A program made the position numbers and the translations under genes. The notes below the pieces were generated by a model. It did no database searches, was not told the origin of the DNA, and saw only the letters and a program-made list of their open reading frames with translations. From contig NZ_CP016428.1 in NCBI RefSeq assembly GCF_001693385.1, forward strand, positions 3,596,001-3,660,000: a DNA stretch of 64,000 bases, in the 5' to 3' direction. The stretch comes from Bradyrhizobium icense. GTDB lineage: Bacteria; Pseudomonadota; Alphaproteobacteria; Rhizobiales; Xanthobacteraceae. Each line of letters opens with the position of its first letter. Position 1 is the first letter of the stretch. This document shows, in pieces, positions 1 through 9,687 of the stretch.

Positions 1-55
1 CGGGAAAATTTTAGGCGCTAATTCGAGCGCATCAGAAAGAGGACGAGGTGCATCA

Positions 56-424
56 ATGATTCAGATGCAGACCAACCTCGACGTGGCCGACAATTCAGGC
101 GCACGCCGTGTCATGTGCATCAAGGTGCTGGGGGGCTCCAAGCGCCGCTATGCCACCGTGGGCGACGTTATCGTCGTGTCGATCAAGGAAGCGATCCCGC
201 GCGGCAAGGTGAAGAAGGGCGACGTGATGAAGGCCGTCGTGGTGCGGGTCCGCAAGGACATCCGTCGCGCCGACGGCTCGGTCATCCGCTTCGACCGCAA
301 CGCCGCGGTGCTGATCAACAACCAGTCGGAGCCGGTCGGCACCCGTATCTTCGGGCCCGTGCCGCGCGAGCTTCGCGCCAAGAACCACATGAAAATCATC
401 TCGCTTGCGCCGGAGGTGCTGTGA
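56..424 (+). CDS. rplN: 50S ribosomal protein L14
   Basis: L14, 122 aa, the usual family length, starting [17 protein letters not shown] as in bacterial L14. It binds 23S rRNA at the subunit interface. A Shine-Dalgarno-like GAGGACGAGG precedes the ATG. The stop codon overlaps the rplX start by one base (TGATG), so the two genes are translationally coupled. The first 55 bases are leader or the end of an upstream gene (rpsQ would be expected); too little is visible to call it. Confidence 0.98.
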
Positions 425-738
425 TGGCTGCCAAGATCCGGAAAGGTGACAAGGTCATGGTGCTGACCGGTCGCGACAAGGGTCGCACCGGCGAAGTATT
501 CGAGGTCCGCCCCGCCGAGAACAAGGCGCTGGTGCGCGGCGTCAACATGGTGAAGCGTCACCAGAAGCAGACCCAGAACCAGGAAGGCGGCATCATCTCA
601 AAGGAGTCGCCGATCGACCTGTCCAACATCGCCTATGTCGGCAAGGACGGGAAGCCGACCCGCATAGGGTTCAAGATTCAGGCTGATGGCAAGAAGGTAC
701 GCGTTGCCAAGAGCTCGGGAGCAGAGATCGATGGCTGA
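424..738 (+). CDS. rplX: 50S ribosomal protein L24
   Basis: L24, 104 aa, beginning [20 protein letters not shown]. It contains the KOW-type segment ([19 protein letters not shown]) that binds 23S rRNA early in 50S assembly. The start shares a base with the rplN stop, and the 3' end overlaps rplE by 8 nt, so it sits in a tightly coupled operon. An in-frame extension upstream of 424 lies inside rplN in another frame and was not used. Confidence 0.97.
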   Translation: MAAKIRKGDKVMVLTGRDKGRTGEVFEVRPAENKALVRGVNMVKRHQKQTQNQEGGIISKESPIDLSNIAYVGKDGKPTRIGFKIQADGKKVRVAKSSGAEIDG

Positions 739-1288
739 TACCGCTTACGTGCCGCGCCTCCGCGCGGAGTATGACAAGAGCATTCGCGGCAAGCTGACCG
801 AGCAGTTCGGCTACGCCAACGTCATGCAGGTGCCGCGGCTGGACAAGGTCGTGCTCAACATGGGCGTCGGCGATGCGGTCAACGACCGCAAGAAGGCCGA
901 GACCGCGGCTGGCGAACTGACGCAGATCGCCGGCCAGAAGGCGATCGTGACCTATTCGCGGATCGCGATCGCGACCTTCAAGCTGCGCGAGAACCAGCCG
1001 ATCGGCTGCAAGGTCACGCTGCGGAAAGCACGCATGTACGAGTTCATCGACCGCCTCGTGAACGTGGCGCTGCCGCGCGTGCGCGATTTCCGTGGCCTCA
1101 ATCCGAAGAGCTTCGACGGTCGCGGCAACTACTCGCTCGGCCTCAAGGAGCACATCATTTTCCCCGAAATCGACTTCGACAAGGTTTCGGAAGCCCGCGG
1201 CATGGACATCACCGTCTGCACCACGGCGAAGACCGACGACGAGGCGCGCGCCTTGTTGACCGCTTTCAATTTCCCGTTCCGGCAGTGA
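731..1288 (+). CDS. rplE: 50S ribosomal protein L5
   Basis: L5, 185 aa, starting [20 protein letters not shown]. It binds 5S rRNA in the central protuberance. Conserved stretches include [20 protein letters not shown] and the C-terminal [16 protein letters not shown]. The ATG at 731 was preferred over the in-frame start at 686 because it gives the normal N terminus and an 8-nt overlap with rplX. GAGCAGAG-type purines inside rplX serve as the ribosome binding site. Confidence 0.97.
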   Translation: MADTAYVPRLRAEYDKSIRGKLTEQFGYANVMQVPRLDKVVLNMGVGDAVNDRKKAETAAGELTQIAGQKAIVTYSRIAIATFKLRENQPIGCKVTLRKARMYEFIDRLVNVALPRVRDFRGLNPKSFDGRGNYSLGLKEHIIFPEIDFDKVSEARGMDITVCTTAKTDDEARALLTAFNFPFRQ

Positions 1289-1332
1289 GACGCAAGTAAA
1301 GCCTCTCAAACGCGGAAACCCAGGAGCCAAGC

Positions 1333-1638
1333 ATGGCAAAGAAGAGTTCGATCGAGAAGAACAACCGGCGCAAGCGGATGGCCAAGAACGCCGCGCCTGC
1401 GCGCGCGAAGCTGAAGGCGATCATCGCCGACAAGACCAAGCCGATGGAAGAGCGGTTTGCGGCGACCCTGAAGCTCGCCCAGATGCCGCGCAACTCGTCG
1501 ACGACGCGCATTCGCAACCGCTGCGAACTGACCGGTCGCCCGCGCTCGAACTACCGCAAGAACAAGCTTTCCCGCATCGCGCTGCGTGAACTCGGCTCCA
1601 AGGGTCTGGTTCCCGGGCTCGTGAAGTCGAGCTGGTAA
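1333..1638 (+). CDS. rpsN: 30S ribosomal protein S14
   Basis: S14, 101 aa, the long zinc-independent type: the CxxC pair of the short zinc form is absent. The N terminus [19 protein letters not shown] and the C-terminal [18 protein letters not shown] are characteristic. It binds the head of 16S rRNA. An AGGAGC ribosome binding site lies just upstream. Operon order L5-S14-S8 is canonical. Confidence 0.97.
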   Translation: MAKKSSIEKNNRRKRMAKNAAPARAKLKAIIADKTKPMEERFAATLKLAQMPRNSSTTRIRNRCELTGRPRSNYRKNKLSRIALRELGSKGLVPGLVKSSW

Positions 1639-1651
1639 GGAGGGTCGTCAG

Positions 1652-2050
1652 ATGTCAACGCACGATCCGATCAGCGATCTCATCACCCGCATCCGCAACG
1701 CGCAGATGCGTTCGAAGTCCAAGGTCTCGACCCCGGGCTCGAAGATGCGCGCCAGCGTGCTCGAAGTGCTGAAGGCCGAGGGCTACATCCGCGGCTATGC
1801 CAGCGTGGAGCATGCTTCGGGCCGCAGCGAACTCGAGATCGAGCTGAAGTATTTCGACGGCGAGCCCGTCATTCGCGAGATCGAGCGGGTCTCCAAGCCC
1901 GGCCGCCGGGTTTACGCCTCGGTGAAGAACCTGCCGCGCGTGAACAACGGTCTCGGCATTTCGGTGTTGTCGACGCCGAAGGGAATCATGGCCGACCACG
2001 CCGCGCGAGACGCGAATGTGGGCGGCGAAGTTCTCTTCACGGTGTTCTGA
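1652..2050 (+). CDS. rpsH: 30S ribosomal protein S8
   Basis: S8, 132 aa, starting [18 protein letters not shown]. It contains the C-terminal signature [26 protein letters not shown]. It binds 16S rRNA helix 21 and, in E. coli, represses the spc operon; no S8-binding mRNA structure was identified here. A GGAGGG ribosome binding site follows the rpsN stop by a few bases. Confidence 0.98.
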   Translation: MSTHDPISDLITRIRNAQMRSKSKVSTPGSKMRASVLEVLKAEGYIRGYASVEHASGRSELEIELKYFDGEPVIREIERVSKPGRRVYASVKNLPRVNNGLGISVLSTPKGIMADHAARDANVGGEVLFTVF

Positions 2051-2066
2051 GGAAGGATTTTTAGCC

Positions 2067-2600
2067 ATGTCACGTGTTGGCAAACGGCCTGTGGTGGTTC
2101 CGTCCGGTGTGACGGCGACCGTCGAGGGACAGACCGTCAAGATGAAGGGGCCGAAGGGCCAGCTTCAGTTCGTCGTGCATGACGACGTCGAGGTGAAGTT
2201 CGAGAGCGGTGCGGTCAAGGTCGCGCCGAAGTTCAAGACCAACCGCGCCCAGGCCATGTACGGCACTGCGCGCGCGCAGGTCGCGAACCTGGTCGAGGGC
2301 GTCACCAAGGGCTTCGAGAAGAAGCTCGAGATCACCGGCGTCGGTTACCGCGCCGCGATGCAGGGCAAGAACCTGCAGCTCGCGCTCGGCTACAGCCACG
2401 ACGTGGTCTATGCGATCCCGGAAGGCATCACCATCGCGGTGCCGAAGCCGACCGAGATCACGATTTCGGGCACCGATTCCCAGCGCGTCGGTCAGGTTGC
2501 CGCCGAGATCCGCGCCTACCGTCCGCCGGAGCCCTACAAGGGCAAGGGCGTGAAGTACGCCAACGAATTCATCTTCCGCAAGGAAGGCAAGAAGAAGTAA
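2067..2600 (+). CDS. rplF: 50S ribosomal protein L6
   Basis: L6, 177 aa, from [15 protein letters not shown] to the signature [29 protein letters not shown] C terminus. It has the two tandem L6 repeats usual for the family and binds 23S rRNA near the factor-binding site. ATG 2067 is preceded by GAGGAAGG. An in-frame start at 2016 would lie inside rpsH and add a non-family N terminus, so it was rejected. Confidence 0.98.
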   Translation: MSRVGKRPVVVPSGVTATVEGQTVKMKGPKGQLQFVVHDDVEVKFESGAVKVAPKFKTNRAQAMYGTARAQVANLVEGVTKGFEKKLEITGVGYRAAMQGKNLQLALGYSHDVVYAIPEGITIAVPKPTEITISGTDSQRVGQVAAEIRAYRPPEPYKGKGVKYANEFIFRKEGKKK

Positions 2601-2611
2601 CGGAGCCGGTC

Positions 2612-2971
2612 ATGTCACTCAAGGTCACGAATGCCCGGCGCAAGCAGCGCGTGCGCAACTCGCTGCGCCGGTCTGCCAATGGACGCCCGCGTCTGTCGGT
2701 ATTCCGTTCGTCGAAGCACATCTACGCCCAGGTCATCGACGACCTGAAGGGCGAGACGCTGGCTTCGGCCTCGTCGCTGGAAAAGACCATGCGCGAGGCC
2801 GGCAACACCGGCGCCAACATCGATGCGGCCAAGGCCGTCGGCAAGCTGCTGGCGGAACGCGCCGTAAAGAACGGCGTCAAGGAAGTGGTGTTCGATCGCG
2901 GCAGCTATCTCTACCACGGGCGCGTCAAGGCGCTCGCGGACGCCGCCCGCGAAAGCGGACTGAGCTTCTAA
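2612..2971 (+). CDS. rplR: 50S ribosomal protein L18
   Basis: L18, 119 aa, starting [20 protein letters not shown]. It binds 5S rRNA with L5. The family features [20 protein letters not shown] and the C-terminal [21 protein letters not shown] are present. It begins 11 bases after the rplF stop with a GGAG ribosome binding site. Confidence 0.98.
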   Translation: MSLKVTNARRKQRVRNSLRRSANGRPRLSVFRSSKHIYAQVIDDLKGETLASASSLEKTMREAGNTGANIDAAKAVGKLLAERAVKNGVKEVVFDRGSYLYHGRVKALADAARESGLSF

Positions 2972-3033
2972 CGAACCGGTTTTGGATAATTACGAGGACA
3001 GGGGCTTTCTTCCCCTAAAGATTGGAAAACACC

Positions 3034-3609
3034 ATGGCAGGTGAACGCGAACGCGGCGGACGCGAACGGAGCAGGGATCGCGAGGAGCGCGACAGCGAGT
3101 TCGTCGACAAGCTCGTCCACATCAATCGCGTGGCGAAGGTCGTCAAGGGCGGCAAGCGCTTCGGCTTTGCGGCGCTGGTCGTGATCGGCGACCAGAAGGG
3201 CCGGGTCGGTTTCGGCCACGGCAAGGCGCGCGAAGTGCCCGAGGCGATCCGCAAGGCGACCGAATCGGCCAAGCGCAACCTGACGCGCGTGGCGCTGCGC
3301 GAAGGTCGCACGCTGCATCACGACATCGCCGGCCGCCACGGCGCCGGCCGCGTCTACCTGCGCGCCGCTCCGGCCGGTACCGGCATCATCGCCGGCGGCC
3401 CGATGCGCGCGGTGTTCGAGACGCTCGGCATCCAGGACGTGGTGGCGAAGTCGATCGGCTCGTCGAATCCCTACAACATGGTTCGCGCGACCTTCGACGC
3501 GCTGAAGCATCAGGATTCGCCGCGTTCGGTGGCGGCACGCCGCAACATCAAGGTGTCCACGCTGCAGTCGCGCCGCGTCGGTGGCGACGCCGAAGTGGTG
3601 GCTGAATAA
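3034..3609 (+). CDS. rpsE: 30S ribosomal protein S5
   Basis: S5, 191 aa. A short charged N-terminal extension ([19 protein letters not shown]) precedes the double-stranded RNA-binding-like domain ([18 protein letters not shown]) and the C-terminal S5 domain. S5 sits at the mRNA entry and helps decoding accuracy. ATG 3034 was preferred over an in-frame TTG at 3022. The arginine/aspartate-rich extension is common in alphaproteobacterial S5. Confidence 0.97.
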   Translation: MAGERERGGRERSRDREERDSEFVDKLVHINRVAKVVKGGKRFGFAALVVIGDQKGRVGFGHGKAREVPEAIRKATESAKRNLTRVALREGRTLHHDIAGRHGAGRVYLRAAPAGTGIIAGGPMRAVFETLGIQDVVAKSIGSSNPYNMVRATFDALKHQDSPRSVAARRNIKVSTLQSRRVGGDAEVVAE

Positions 3610-3646
3610 CCGGCGCGAACTTTAAGCGCTATTTGGAGTTAAGACG

Positions 3647-3841
3647 ATGGCCAAGGCCGCAAAGACGATCAAGGTCGAGCAGACAGGCAGCGCGATCCGC
3701 CGCCACCACTCGCAGCGTTCGACGTTGATCGGCCTCAAGCTCAACAAGATCGGCCGGGTTGCCGAGCTGCAGGACACCCCTGAAGTTCGTGGCATGATCA
3801 GCAAGGTTCAGCATCTCGTCCGTATCGTCGGCGAGAAGTGA
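3647..3841 (+). CDS. rpmD: 50S ribosomal protein L30
   Basis: L30, 64 aa, the short bacterial form: [20 protein letters not shown] followed by [25 protein letters not shown]. It is a peripheral 23S rRNA-binding protein encoded between S5 and L15 as in other proteobacteria. GGAG precedes the start. Confidence 0.97.
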   Translation: MAKAAKTIKVEQTGSAIRRHHSQRSTLIGLKLNKIGRVAELQDTPEVRGMISKVQHLVRIVGEK

Positions 3842-3861
3842 GAAAACAAGGAGACAGGGCG

Positions 3862-4350
3862 ATGAAGCTCAGCGATATCGCCGACAACGCCGGCTCGCGC
3901 AAAAAGCGCATGCGCGTCGGCCGTGGCATCGGTTCGGGCAAGGGCAAGACTTCGGGCCGCGGCGGCAAGGGCCAGACCGCGCGTTCGGGCGTGCGCATCA
4001 AGGGCTTCGAGGGCGGCCAGATGCCGCTGCATCGCCGCCTGCCGAAGCGTGGCTTCAACAACATCTTCCGGCTCGACTTTGCCGAGATCAATCTCGACAG
4101 GCTGCAGGAGGCGATCGACGCCAAGCTGGTCGATACCAAGGAAACCGTCACGGTCGAATCGCTGGTGAAGGCCGGTGTGATCCGCCGCGCCAAGGACGGC
4201 CTGCGGCTGCTCGGCCGCGGCGAACTCAAGGCCAAGCTCGCGATCGAGGTGTATGGCGCCTCGAAATCCGCCATCGAAGCGGTCGAGAAGGCCGGCGGCT
4301 CGGTGAAGATCCTGGCCCCGGCCAAGAAGGAAGAAGGCGAGGCGGCGTAA
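3862..4350 (+). CDS. rplO: 50S ribosomal protein L15
   Basis: L15, 162 aa. [20 protein letters not shown] leads into the glycine/arginine-rich RNA-binding arm ([19 protein letters not shown]), which threads into the 50S core, then the globular domain. AAGGAGA lies about 9 bases upstream of ATG 3862. An in-frame start at 3838 would precede the ribosome binding site and was rejected. Confidence 0.97.
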   Translation: MKLSDIADNAGSRKKRMRVGRGIGSGKGKTSGRGGKGQTARSGVRIKGFEGGQMPLHRRLPKRGFNNIFRLDFAEINLDRLQEAIDAKLVDTKETVTVESLVKAGVIRRAKDGLRLLGRGELKAKLAIEVYGASKSAIEAVEKAGGSVKILAPAKKEEGEAA

Positions 4351-4360
4351 CATCTGCGTC

Positions 4361-4382
4361 ATGCCCGCCCGATCGCGGGCAT
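4361..4382. other. rplO-secY intergenic hairpin
   Basis: A perfect 8-bp inverted repeat, ATGCCCGC and GCGGGCAT around a 6-nt loop, lies 10 bases after the rplO stop. A second GC-rich imperfect hairpin follows at 4431-4458 before the secY start. There is no T tract, so this is more likely an mRNA processing or stability element than a terminator. It sits in the longest gap (135 bp) before secY. Confidence 0.5.
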
Positions 4383-4485
4383 AGACCGATGGACTTATCG
4401 AAGCCGAGCACCAAATAATGTCCGGCGTCTGCCGATTGCCCCGTCCGGGGCGTCGGCCTTCGAGGCGGCGGGAGAAAGCCTGAAC

Positions 4486-5817
4486 ATGGTCTCAGCAGCA
4501 GAACAACTCGCGGCAAACCTCAATTTCGGCGCTTTGGCCAAAGCCGACGAACTGAAGAAGCGCATCTGGTTCACGCTGGGTGCGCTGCTTATTTATCGGC
4601 TCGGCACCTATATCCCGCTGCCCGGCATCGATCCCGCGGCCTGGCAGCAGGTGTTCCAGTCGCAGGCTGGCGGCATCCTCGGCATGTTCAACATGTTCGC
4701 CGGCGGCGGCATCAACCGCATGGCGATCTTCGCACTGAACATCATGCCGTACATCTCGGCATCGATCATCATCCAGCTCCTGACCACGGTATCGCCCAAG
4801 CTCGAAGCGCTGAAGAAGGAAGGCGAGGCGGGCCGCAAGACGCTGAACCAGTATACCCGCTACCTCACGGTGATTCTCGCCACGTTCCAGGCCTACGGCA
4901 TCGCCGTTGGCCTCCAGGGTGCCGGCAACGTGGTCAGCGAGCCCGGGATGTTCTTCCTGCTCTCCACCACGATCACGCTGACCGGCGGCACCATGTTCCT
5001 GATGTGGCTGGGCGAGCAGATCACCTCGCGCGGCATCGGCAACGGCATCTCGCTGATCATTATGGCCGGCATCGTGGCCGAGCTGCCGTCAGCTCTCGCC
5101 AACATGCTGGAACTGGGACGCCAGGGCGCGCTGTCGACCGGCCTGATCCTGCTCGTGATCGTGATGGCGATCGCCGTGATCGCCTTCATCGTGTTCATGG
5201 AGCGCGCGCAGCGGCGGCTTCTGATCCAGTATCCGAAGCGTCAGGTCGGCAACAAGATGTTCGAGGGCCAGTCCTCGCATCTGCCGCTCAAGCTCAACAC
5301 CTCAGGCGTGATCCCGCCGATCTTCGCCTCGTCGCTGTTGCTGCTGCCGGCGACCGTCGCAAACTTCAACGCCGGCCAGGGCCCGGAATGGTTCCAGTGG
5401 CTCAACACCCAGCTCAGCCACGGCCGTCCGCTGTTCTTGATCCTCTATCTGAGCCTGATCGTGTTCTTCGCGTTCTTCTACACCGCGATCGTGTTCAACC
5501 CGACCGAGACCGCAGACAATCTGAAGAAGCACGGCGGCTTCATCCCGGGCATTCGTCCGGGCGAACGCACCGCCGAATATATCGATTACGTGCTGTCGCG
5601 TGTCACCGTGGTGGGCGCGATCTATCTGGCGATCGTGTGTTTGATTCCCGAAATCCTGATTTCCTACGCCTCGGTGCCGTTCTATTTCGGCGGAACCTCG
5701 CTTCTGATCGTCGTCAGCGTGACCATGGATACGGTGGCGCAGGTGCAGGGTTATCTGTTGGCCCATCAGTATGAGGGGCTGATCCGGAAATCGAAGCTCA
5801 GGGGCCGCCGCCGCTAA
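4486..5817 (+). CDS. secY: Preprotein translocase subunit SecY
   Basis: SecY, 443 aa, the central channel of the Sec translocon. Ten hydrophobic segments are visible, the first near residues 25-40 (IWFTLGALLIYRLGTYIPLPG). The family stretch MFNMFAGGGINRMAIFALNIMPYISASIIIQLL forms the plug/TM2 region, and RERTAEYID-like sequence with the basic C-terminal KSKLRGRRR follows. It is encoded between rplO and adk as in many alphaproteobacteria and exports the many signal-peptide proteins in this window. Confidence 0.98.
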   Translation: MVSAAEQLAANLNFGALAKADELKKRIWFTLGALLIYRLGTYIPLPGIDPAAWQQVFQSQAGGILGMFNMFAGGGINRMAIFALNIMPYISASIIIQLLTTVSPKLEALKKEGEAGRKTLNQYTRYLTVILATFQAYGIAVGLQGAGNVVSEPGMFFLLSTTITLTGGTMFLMWLGEQITSRGIGNGISLIIMAGIVAELPSALANMLELGRQGALSTGLILLVIVMAIAVIAFIVFMERAQRRLLIQYPKRQVGNKMFEGQSSHLPLKLNTSGVIPPIFASSLLLLPATVANFNAGQGPEWFQWLNTQLSHGRPLFLILYLSLIVFFAFFYTAIVFNPTETADNLKKHGGFIPGIRPGERTAEYIDYVLSRVTVVGAIYLAIVCLIPEILISYASVPFYFGGTSLLIVVSVTMDTVAQVQGYLLAHQYEGLIRKSKLRGRRR

Positions 5818-5893
5818 CCAGCGGACACGCGTGGTCTGAAATTCAAGACAAGGTGTGCGGCGACTCGCTCACCAAGCCGGGGGGCGAATAGTC

Positions 5894-6775
5894 ATGAGAT
5901 TGATCCTTTTGGGTCCGCCGGGCGCGGGCAAGGGGACCCAGGCCCAGCGGCTGGTCCAGAAGTACGGCATCGTGCAGCTCTCAACCGGCGAGATGCTGCG
6001 TGCTGCGGTCGCCGCCGAAACGCCGATCGGCCTGCAGGCCAAGGACATCATGGCCAGCGGCGCGCTGGTGCCGGATGAGATCGTGATCGGGATCATCTCC
6101 GACCGTCTCGACCAGCCCGACATGAAGAAGGGTTTCATCCTCGACGGGTTTCCGCGCACCGTGCCGCAGGCCGCAGCCCTCGACGAGCTCCTGAAGAAGA
6201 AGCACATCAAGTTGGATGCCGTCATCGAACTGCGTGTCAACGAGAGCGCGCTTCTCAATCGCGTCGAGACGCGGGTTGCCGAGATGCAGGCCCGCGGCGA
6301 GGAAGTGCGAATCGACGATACCCCGGAAGTGCTGTCGAAGCGGCTGGCGAGCTACCGTTCGATGACCGAGCCGCTGATCCACTATTATTCCGAGCGCCGG
6401 AAGCTTGCCACCGTCGACGGTATGATGACCATTGAGCAGGTCACGCGGGAAATTAACCGGATCCTGTCCGCCGTTGGCGCGGTGGAACCCAAGGCCGCGA
6501 GGTCGGCAGCGCCGGCCAGGAAGACCAAGGCGGGCACGAGGAAGAGCGCGAAGCCCGCAGGTAAAAAAGCCGGCAAAACCGCCGGGAAGGCGGCCAAAAC
6601 GGCTGGAAAGGCCAAGAAAGCGGCCTCCAGGGGGACTGGGAGGGCGACCCGCAAGGCCGCCTCGACTGGCAGGGGGGCTGCTAAAGGGCGGACCGCCGGC
6701 AAGGCCAAAAAGGCCGCCAGGAAGACCGTTCGGAAGGCGGCCAAAAAGGTCACGAAAAAGCGAGCTAAGCGGTAG
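5894..6775 (+). CDS. adk: Adenylate kinase with a long basic histone-H1-like C-terminal tail
   Basis: Adenylate kinase (ATP + AMP to 2 ADP), 293 aa; typical Adk is about 190-220 aa. Residues 1-197 form a complete short-LID Adk: P-loop GPPGAGKGT at 7-15, FILDGFPRT at 81-89, and a LID without zinc cysteines (ARGEEVRIDD). Residues from about 198 to 293 are almost only K, A, R, G, T, S and P, with repeated AGK, KKA and KAAK motifs, like eukaryotic H1 tails and bacterial H1-like proteins. The reading frame is open and continuous. ATG 5894 begins directly at the beta strand before the P-loop. The catalytic call is firm; the tail function is inferred to be nucleic acid or acidic-surface binding. Confidence 0.95.
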   Translation: MRLILLGPPGAGKGTQAQRLVQKYGIVQLSTGEMLRAAVAAETPIGLQAKDIMASGALVPDEIVIGIISDRLDQPDMKKGFILDGFPRTVPQAAALDELLKKKHIKLDAVIELRVNESALLNRVETRVAEMQARGEEVRIDDTPEVLSKRLASYRSMTEPLIHYYSERRKLATVDGMMTIEQVTREINRILSAVGAVEPKAARSAAPARKTKAGTRKSAKPAGKKAGKTAGKAAKTAGKAKKAASRGTGRATRKAASTGRGAAKGRTAGKAKKAARKTVRKAAKKVTKKRAKR

Positions 6776-6960
6776 AGGCGGTTGACGAAACCGAGTTGAA
6801 TCCTTTAATAAGCCCCGCATCCAAGTCGGATAGTTTTTTGACGATGCCGGGCCCCGAAAGAGATGAGGGGAAGGGCGTCGTGTTCGCGTTTGCGGACACC
6901 TGCCCGAGTTAGCAAGAACATGGTCCGGTCCATAGGGGATCGGCGACAGGAGAGAAGTCC

Positions 6961-7329
6961 GTGGCCCGTATTGCCGGCGTGAATATCCCGACCAACAAGC
7001 GCGTTCTGATCGCGCTCCAGTACATCCATGGCATCGGCCAGAAGAACGCGTCCGAGATCATGGAGAAGGTCAAGATCCCGGCTGATCGTCGTGTCAGCCA
7101 GTTGAGCGACCAGGAAGTCCTGCAGATCCGCGAAGTCATCGACCGCGACTATCTCGTCGAGGGCGACCTTCGCCGCGAGACCGGTATCAACATCAAGCGG
7201 CTAATGGACCTCGGCTGCTATCGCGGCCTGCGTCATCGCCGCGGCCTGCCGGTGCGCGGCCAGCGCACCCACACCAATGCGCGCACGCGCAAGGGCCCGG
7301 CCAAGTCGATCGCCGGCAAGAAGAAGTAA
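6961..7329 (+). CDS. rpsM: 30S ribosomal protein S13
   Basis: S13, 122 aa, GTG start preceded by [30 protein letters not shown] and the C-terminal [20 protein letters not shown] are diagnostic. It contacts the head of 16S rRNA and the P-site tRNA. The 185-bp gap after adk may hold a promoter for the alpha segment; no consensus is clear. Confidence 0.98.
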   Translation: MARIAGVNIPTNKRVLIALQYIHGIGQKNASEIMEKVKIPADRRVSQLSDQEVLQIREVIDRDYLVEGDLRRETGINIKRLMDLGCYRGLRHRRGLPVRGQRTHTNARTRKGPAKSIAGKKK

Positions 7330-7331
7330 TT

Positions 7332-7396
7332 TAGCGAATAGCGAACGGGGAGTAGCGAATGGTTCTATTCGCCATTCGCCACTCACCATTCGCTTC
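7332..7396. repeat. Palindromic intergenic repeat, copy 1 (rpsM-rpsK)
   Basis: An imperfect palindrome built from the unit GCGAATAGCGA / GGAGTAGCGAAT and its complement (CTATTCGCCATTCGCC, CACTCACCATTCGCT) starts directly after the rpsM stop. A related copy lies after rpoA at 8998-9066. The RNA would fold into a long stem. It looks like a REP/MITE-type dispersed repeat rather than a terminator, as the operon continues. Confidence 0.7.
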
Positions 7397-7453
7397 TTAG
7401 GTGTAGCCGCTGGCAGTACGGCGGCGTTTGAGATCACAGGAAGGTTTTAGGTA

Positions 7454-7843
7454 ATGGGCAAGGAAGCCACCCGCGTACGCCGCCGCGAACGCAAGAATAT
7501 CGCATCCGGCATTGCACACGTAAATTCGTCCTTCAACAACACAACCATCACCATCACCGACGCGCAGGGCAACACCATTGCCTGGTCCTCGGCCGGCACG
7601 ATGGGCTTCAAGGGCTCGCGCAAGTCGACCCCCTATGCCGCGCAGGTCGCGGCCGAAGACGTTTCCAAGAAGGCGCAGGAACACGGCATGCGCACCCTGG
7701 AAGTGGAAGTTGCCGGCCCCGGTTCGGGCCGCGAATCGGCGCTTCGCGCGCTGCAGGCGGCGGGCTTCACCGTCACGTCGATCCGCGACGTGACCACGAT
7801 CCCGCACAATGGTTGCCGTCCGCGCAAGCGCCGGCGCGTTTGA
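7454..7843 (+). CDS. rpsK: 30S ribosomal protein S11
   Basis: S11, 129 aa: [30 protein letters not shown] is the typical start, and the C terminus [23 protein letters not shown] is the family signature. It binds the 16S rRNA platform. AAGG precedes the ATG. The 124-bp gap from rpsM is occupied by a palindromic repeat. Confidence 0.98.
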   Translation: MGKEATRVRRRERKNIASGIAHVNSSFNNTTITITDAQGNTIAWSSAGTMGFKGSRKSTPYAAQVAAEDVSKKAQEHGMRTLEVEVAGPGSGRESALRALQAAGFTVTSIRDVTTIPHNGCRPRKRRRV

Positions 7844-7977
7844 TGTCTGGTCGCGGGCGGTTTTGCCGCTCGCGATTGCTTTTGGAATTTTCCGCGGACT
7901 GATTCCCGCGATCTCCAACGCCAGTGATCTGAAGGCGGATCGACTGGCCCGGTCTATTGACCCGAAGGGGTGACAAA

Positions 7978-8997
7978 GTGACGATCCAGAAAAATTGGCA
8001 AGAACTCATTCGACCGAACAAGCTGCAGGTAACGCCGGGCGGCGATGCGACCCGGTTTGCGACCGTCGTCGCCGAGCCGCTTGAGCGCGGCTTCGGCCAG
8101 ACGCTCGGCAACGCGCTGCGCCGCATCCTGTTGTCATCGCTGCAAGGCGCCGCCGTGCAGTCGGTGCACATCGACGGCGTGCTGCACGAGTTCTCCTCGA
8201 TCGCGGGCGTTCGCGAGGACGTCACCGACATCGTGCTCAACATCAAGGACATCTCGATCAAGATGCAGGGCGAAGGCCCCAAGCGCATGGTCGTGAAGAA
8301 GTCGGGTCCGGGCGTCGTCACTGCCGGCGACATCCAGACCGTCGGCGACATCGTCGTGCTCAATCCCGACCTGCAGCTCTGCACGCTGGACGAGGGCGCC
8401 GAAATCCGCATGGAGTTCACGGTTGCCGCCGGCAAGGGCTACGTCGCCGCCGAGCGTAACCGGCCCGAGGACGCGCCGATCGGCCTGATCCCGGTCGACA
8501 GCCTGTTCTCGCCCGTGCGCAAGGTCTCCTACAAGGTCGAGAATACCCGCGAGGGCCAGATCCTCGACTACGACAAGCTGACCATGACGATCGAGACCAA
8601 CGGCGCAATCTCGCCGGAGGACGCGGTGGCCTATGCGGCGCGCATCCTCCAGGATCAGCTCAACGTGTTCGTGAACTTCGAAGAGCCGCGCAAGGAAGTC
8701 GCGCAGGAGATCATCCCCGATCTCGCCTTCAACCCGGCGTTCCTCAAGAAGGTCGACGAACTCGAACTGTCGGTGCGTTCGGCAAACTGCCTGAAGAACG
8801 ACAACATCGTCTACATTGGCGACCTCGTGCAGAAGTCGGAAGCGGAAATGCTCCGTACCCCGAACTTCGGCCGCAAGTCGCTGAACGAAATCAAGGAAGT
8901 GCTGGCCCAGATGGGTCTGCATCTCGGCATGGAAGTGCCGGGCTGGCCGCCGGAGAACATCGACGAGCTCGCCAAGCGCTTCGAGGATCACTACTGA
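7978..8997 (+). CDS. rpoA: DNA-directed RNA polymerase subunit alpha
   Basis: RNA polymerase alpha, 339 aa. The N-terminal dimerisation/assembly domain spans about 1-235 ([20 protein letters not shown] is the diagnostic stretch). A linker leads to the C-terminal domain from about 255 ([35 protein letters not shown]), which contacts UP elements and activators. GTG 7978, preceded by AAGGGG, gives [16 protein letters not shown] as in relatives; an in-frame start at 7957 lacks a ribosome binding site. Confidence 0.98.
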   Translation: MTIQKNWQELIRPNKLQVTPGGDATRFATVVAEPLERGFGQTLGNALRRILLSSLQGAAVQSVHIDGVLHEFSSIAGVREDVTDIVLNIKDISIKMQGEGPKRMVVKKSGPGVVTAGDIQTVGDIVVLNPDLQLCTLDEGAEIRMEFTVAAGKGYVAAERNRPEDAPIGLIPVDSLFSPVRKVSYKVENTREGQILDYDKLTMTIETNGAISPEDAVAYAARILQDQLNVFVNFEEPRKEVAQEIIPDLAFNPAFLKKVDELELSVRSANCLKNDNIVYIGDLVQKSEAEMLRTPNFGRKSLNEIKEVLAQMGLHLGMEVPGWPPENIDELAKRFEDHY

Positions 8998-9066
8998 GCG
9001 AATAGGGAGTGGCGAATAGCGAACAGAGAAGAACTATTCGCTACTCACCATTCGCTAATCGCTACC
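8998..9066. repeat. Palindromic intergenic repeat, copy 2 (rpoA-rplQ)
   Basis: Second copy of the repeat at 7332-7396. GCGAATAGGGAGTGGCGAATAG is on the left arm and CTATTCGCTACTCACCATTCG on the right. The block CTCACCATTCGCT is identical in both copies. It begins at the rpoA stop codon. Confidence 0.7.
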
Positions 9067-9144
9067 CAGGGCGAACGCAGGCAGCCCACCTGAGCAACAT
9101 GTCCGACGAACCGTCGCGACGAGGACAGACCAAGGAATAGATCA

Positions 9145-9561
9145 ATGCGTCACGGCAAGGTTCATCGAAAGCTCAACCGCACCGCCGAGCATCGCCGCGC
9201 GATGTTCGCCAACATGTGCGCCGCGCTGATCAAGCACGAGCAGATCGTCACCACGCTGCCGAAGGCCAAGGAGTTGCGCCCGATCGTCGAGAAGCTCGTC
9301 ACCCTCGGCAAGAAGGGTGGGCTGGCCATGCGCCGCCAGGCGATCTCCGAGATGCGTGACAAGGACCAGGTCAAGAAGCTGTTCGACACGCTGGCGCCCC
9401 GGTACAAGGACCGCCAGGGCGGCTACACCCGCATCATCAAGGCCGGCTTCCGCTACGGCGACAATGCGCCGATGGCCGTGATCGAATTCGTTGACCGCGA
9501 CGTCGACGCCAAGGGCCAGGATTCCGGTCCGGTGGAAGAGAAGTCCGCCGAAGCGGCGTAA
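9145..9561 (+). CDS. rplQ: 50S ribosomal protein L17
   Basis: L17, 138 aa: [25 protein letters not shown] is the canonical N terminus, followed by [31 protein letters not shown] short acidic/alanine tail completes it. It is the last gene of the operon, followed at 22 bases by a strong terminator. Confidence 0.98.
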   Translation: MRHGKVHRKLNRTAEHRRAMFANMCAALIKHEQIVTTLPKAKELRPIVEKLVTLGKKGGLAMRRQAISEMRDKDQVKKLFDTLAPRYKDRQGGYTRIIKAGFRYGDNAPMAVIEFVDRDVDAKGQDSGPVEEKSAEAA

Positions 9562-9582
9562 CTCGTCCAAATCTCAGTTTTC

Positions 9583-9612
9583 AAAAGCGGCGCCAAAAGC
9601 GCCGCTTTTTTG
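9583..9612 (+). terminator. Rho-independent terminator of the ribosomal operon
   Basis: Perfect 10-bp stem AAAAGCGGCG / CGCCGCTTTT with a 7-nt loop, running into a T-rich stretch (TTTTTT), 21 bases after the rplQ stop. It closes the spc/alpha operon. Confidence 0.9.
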
Positions 9613-9687
9613 TTGCCCGGCGCGGTCGCGATCGCGGCCGGCGCGTGACTTCACAGGAACCGTCCCGGGCCATCAACGTTGACAGGC

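Noticed and set aside
6470..6775. Frameshift or separate gene at the end of adk
   Set aside because: The frame is uninterrupted, the residue composition is consistently H1-like, and no start or ribosome binding site exists inside.
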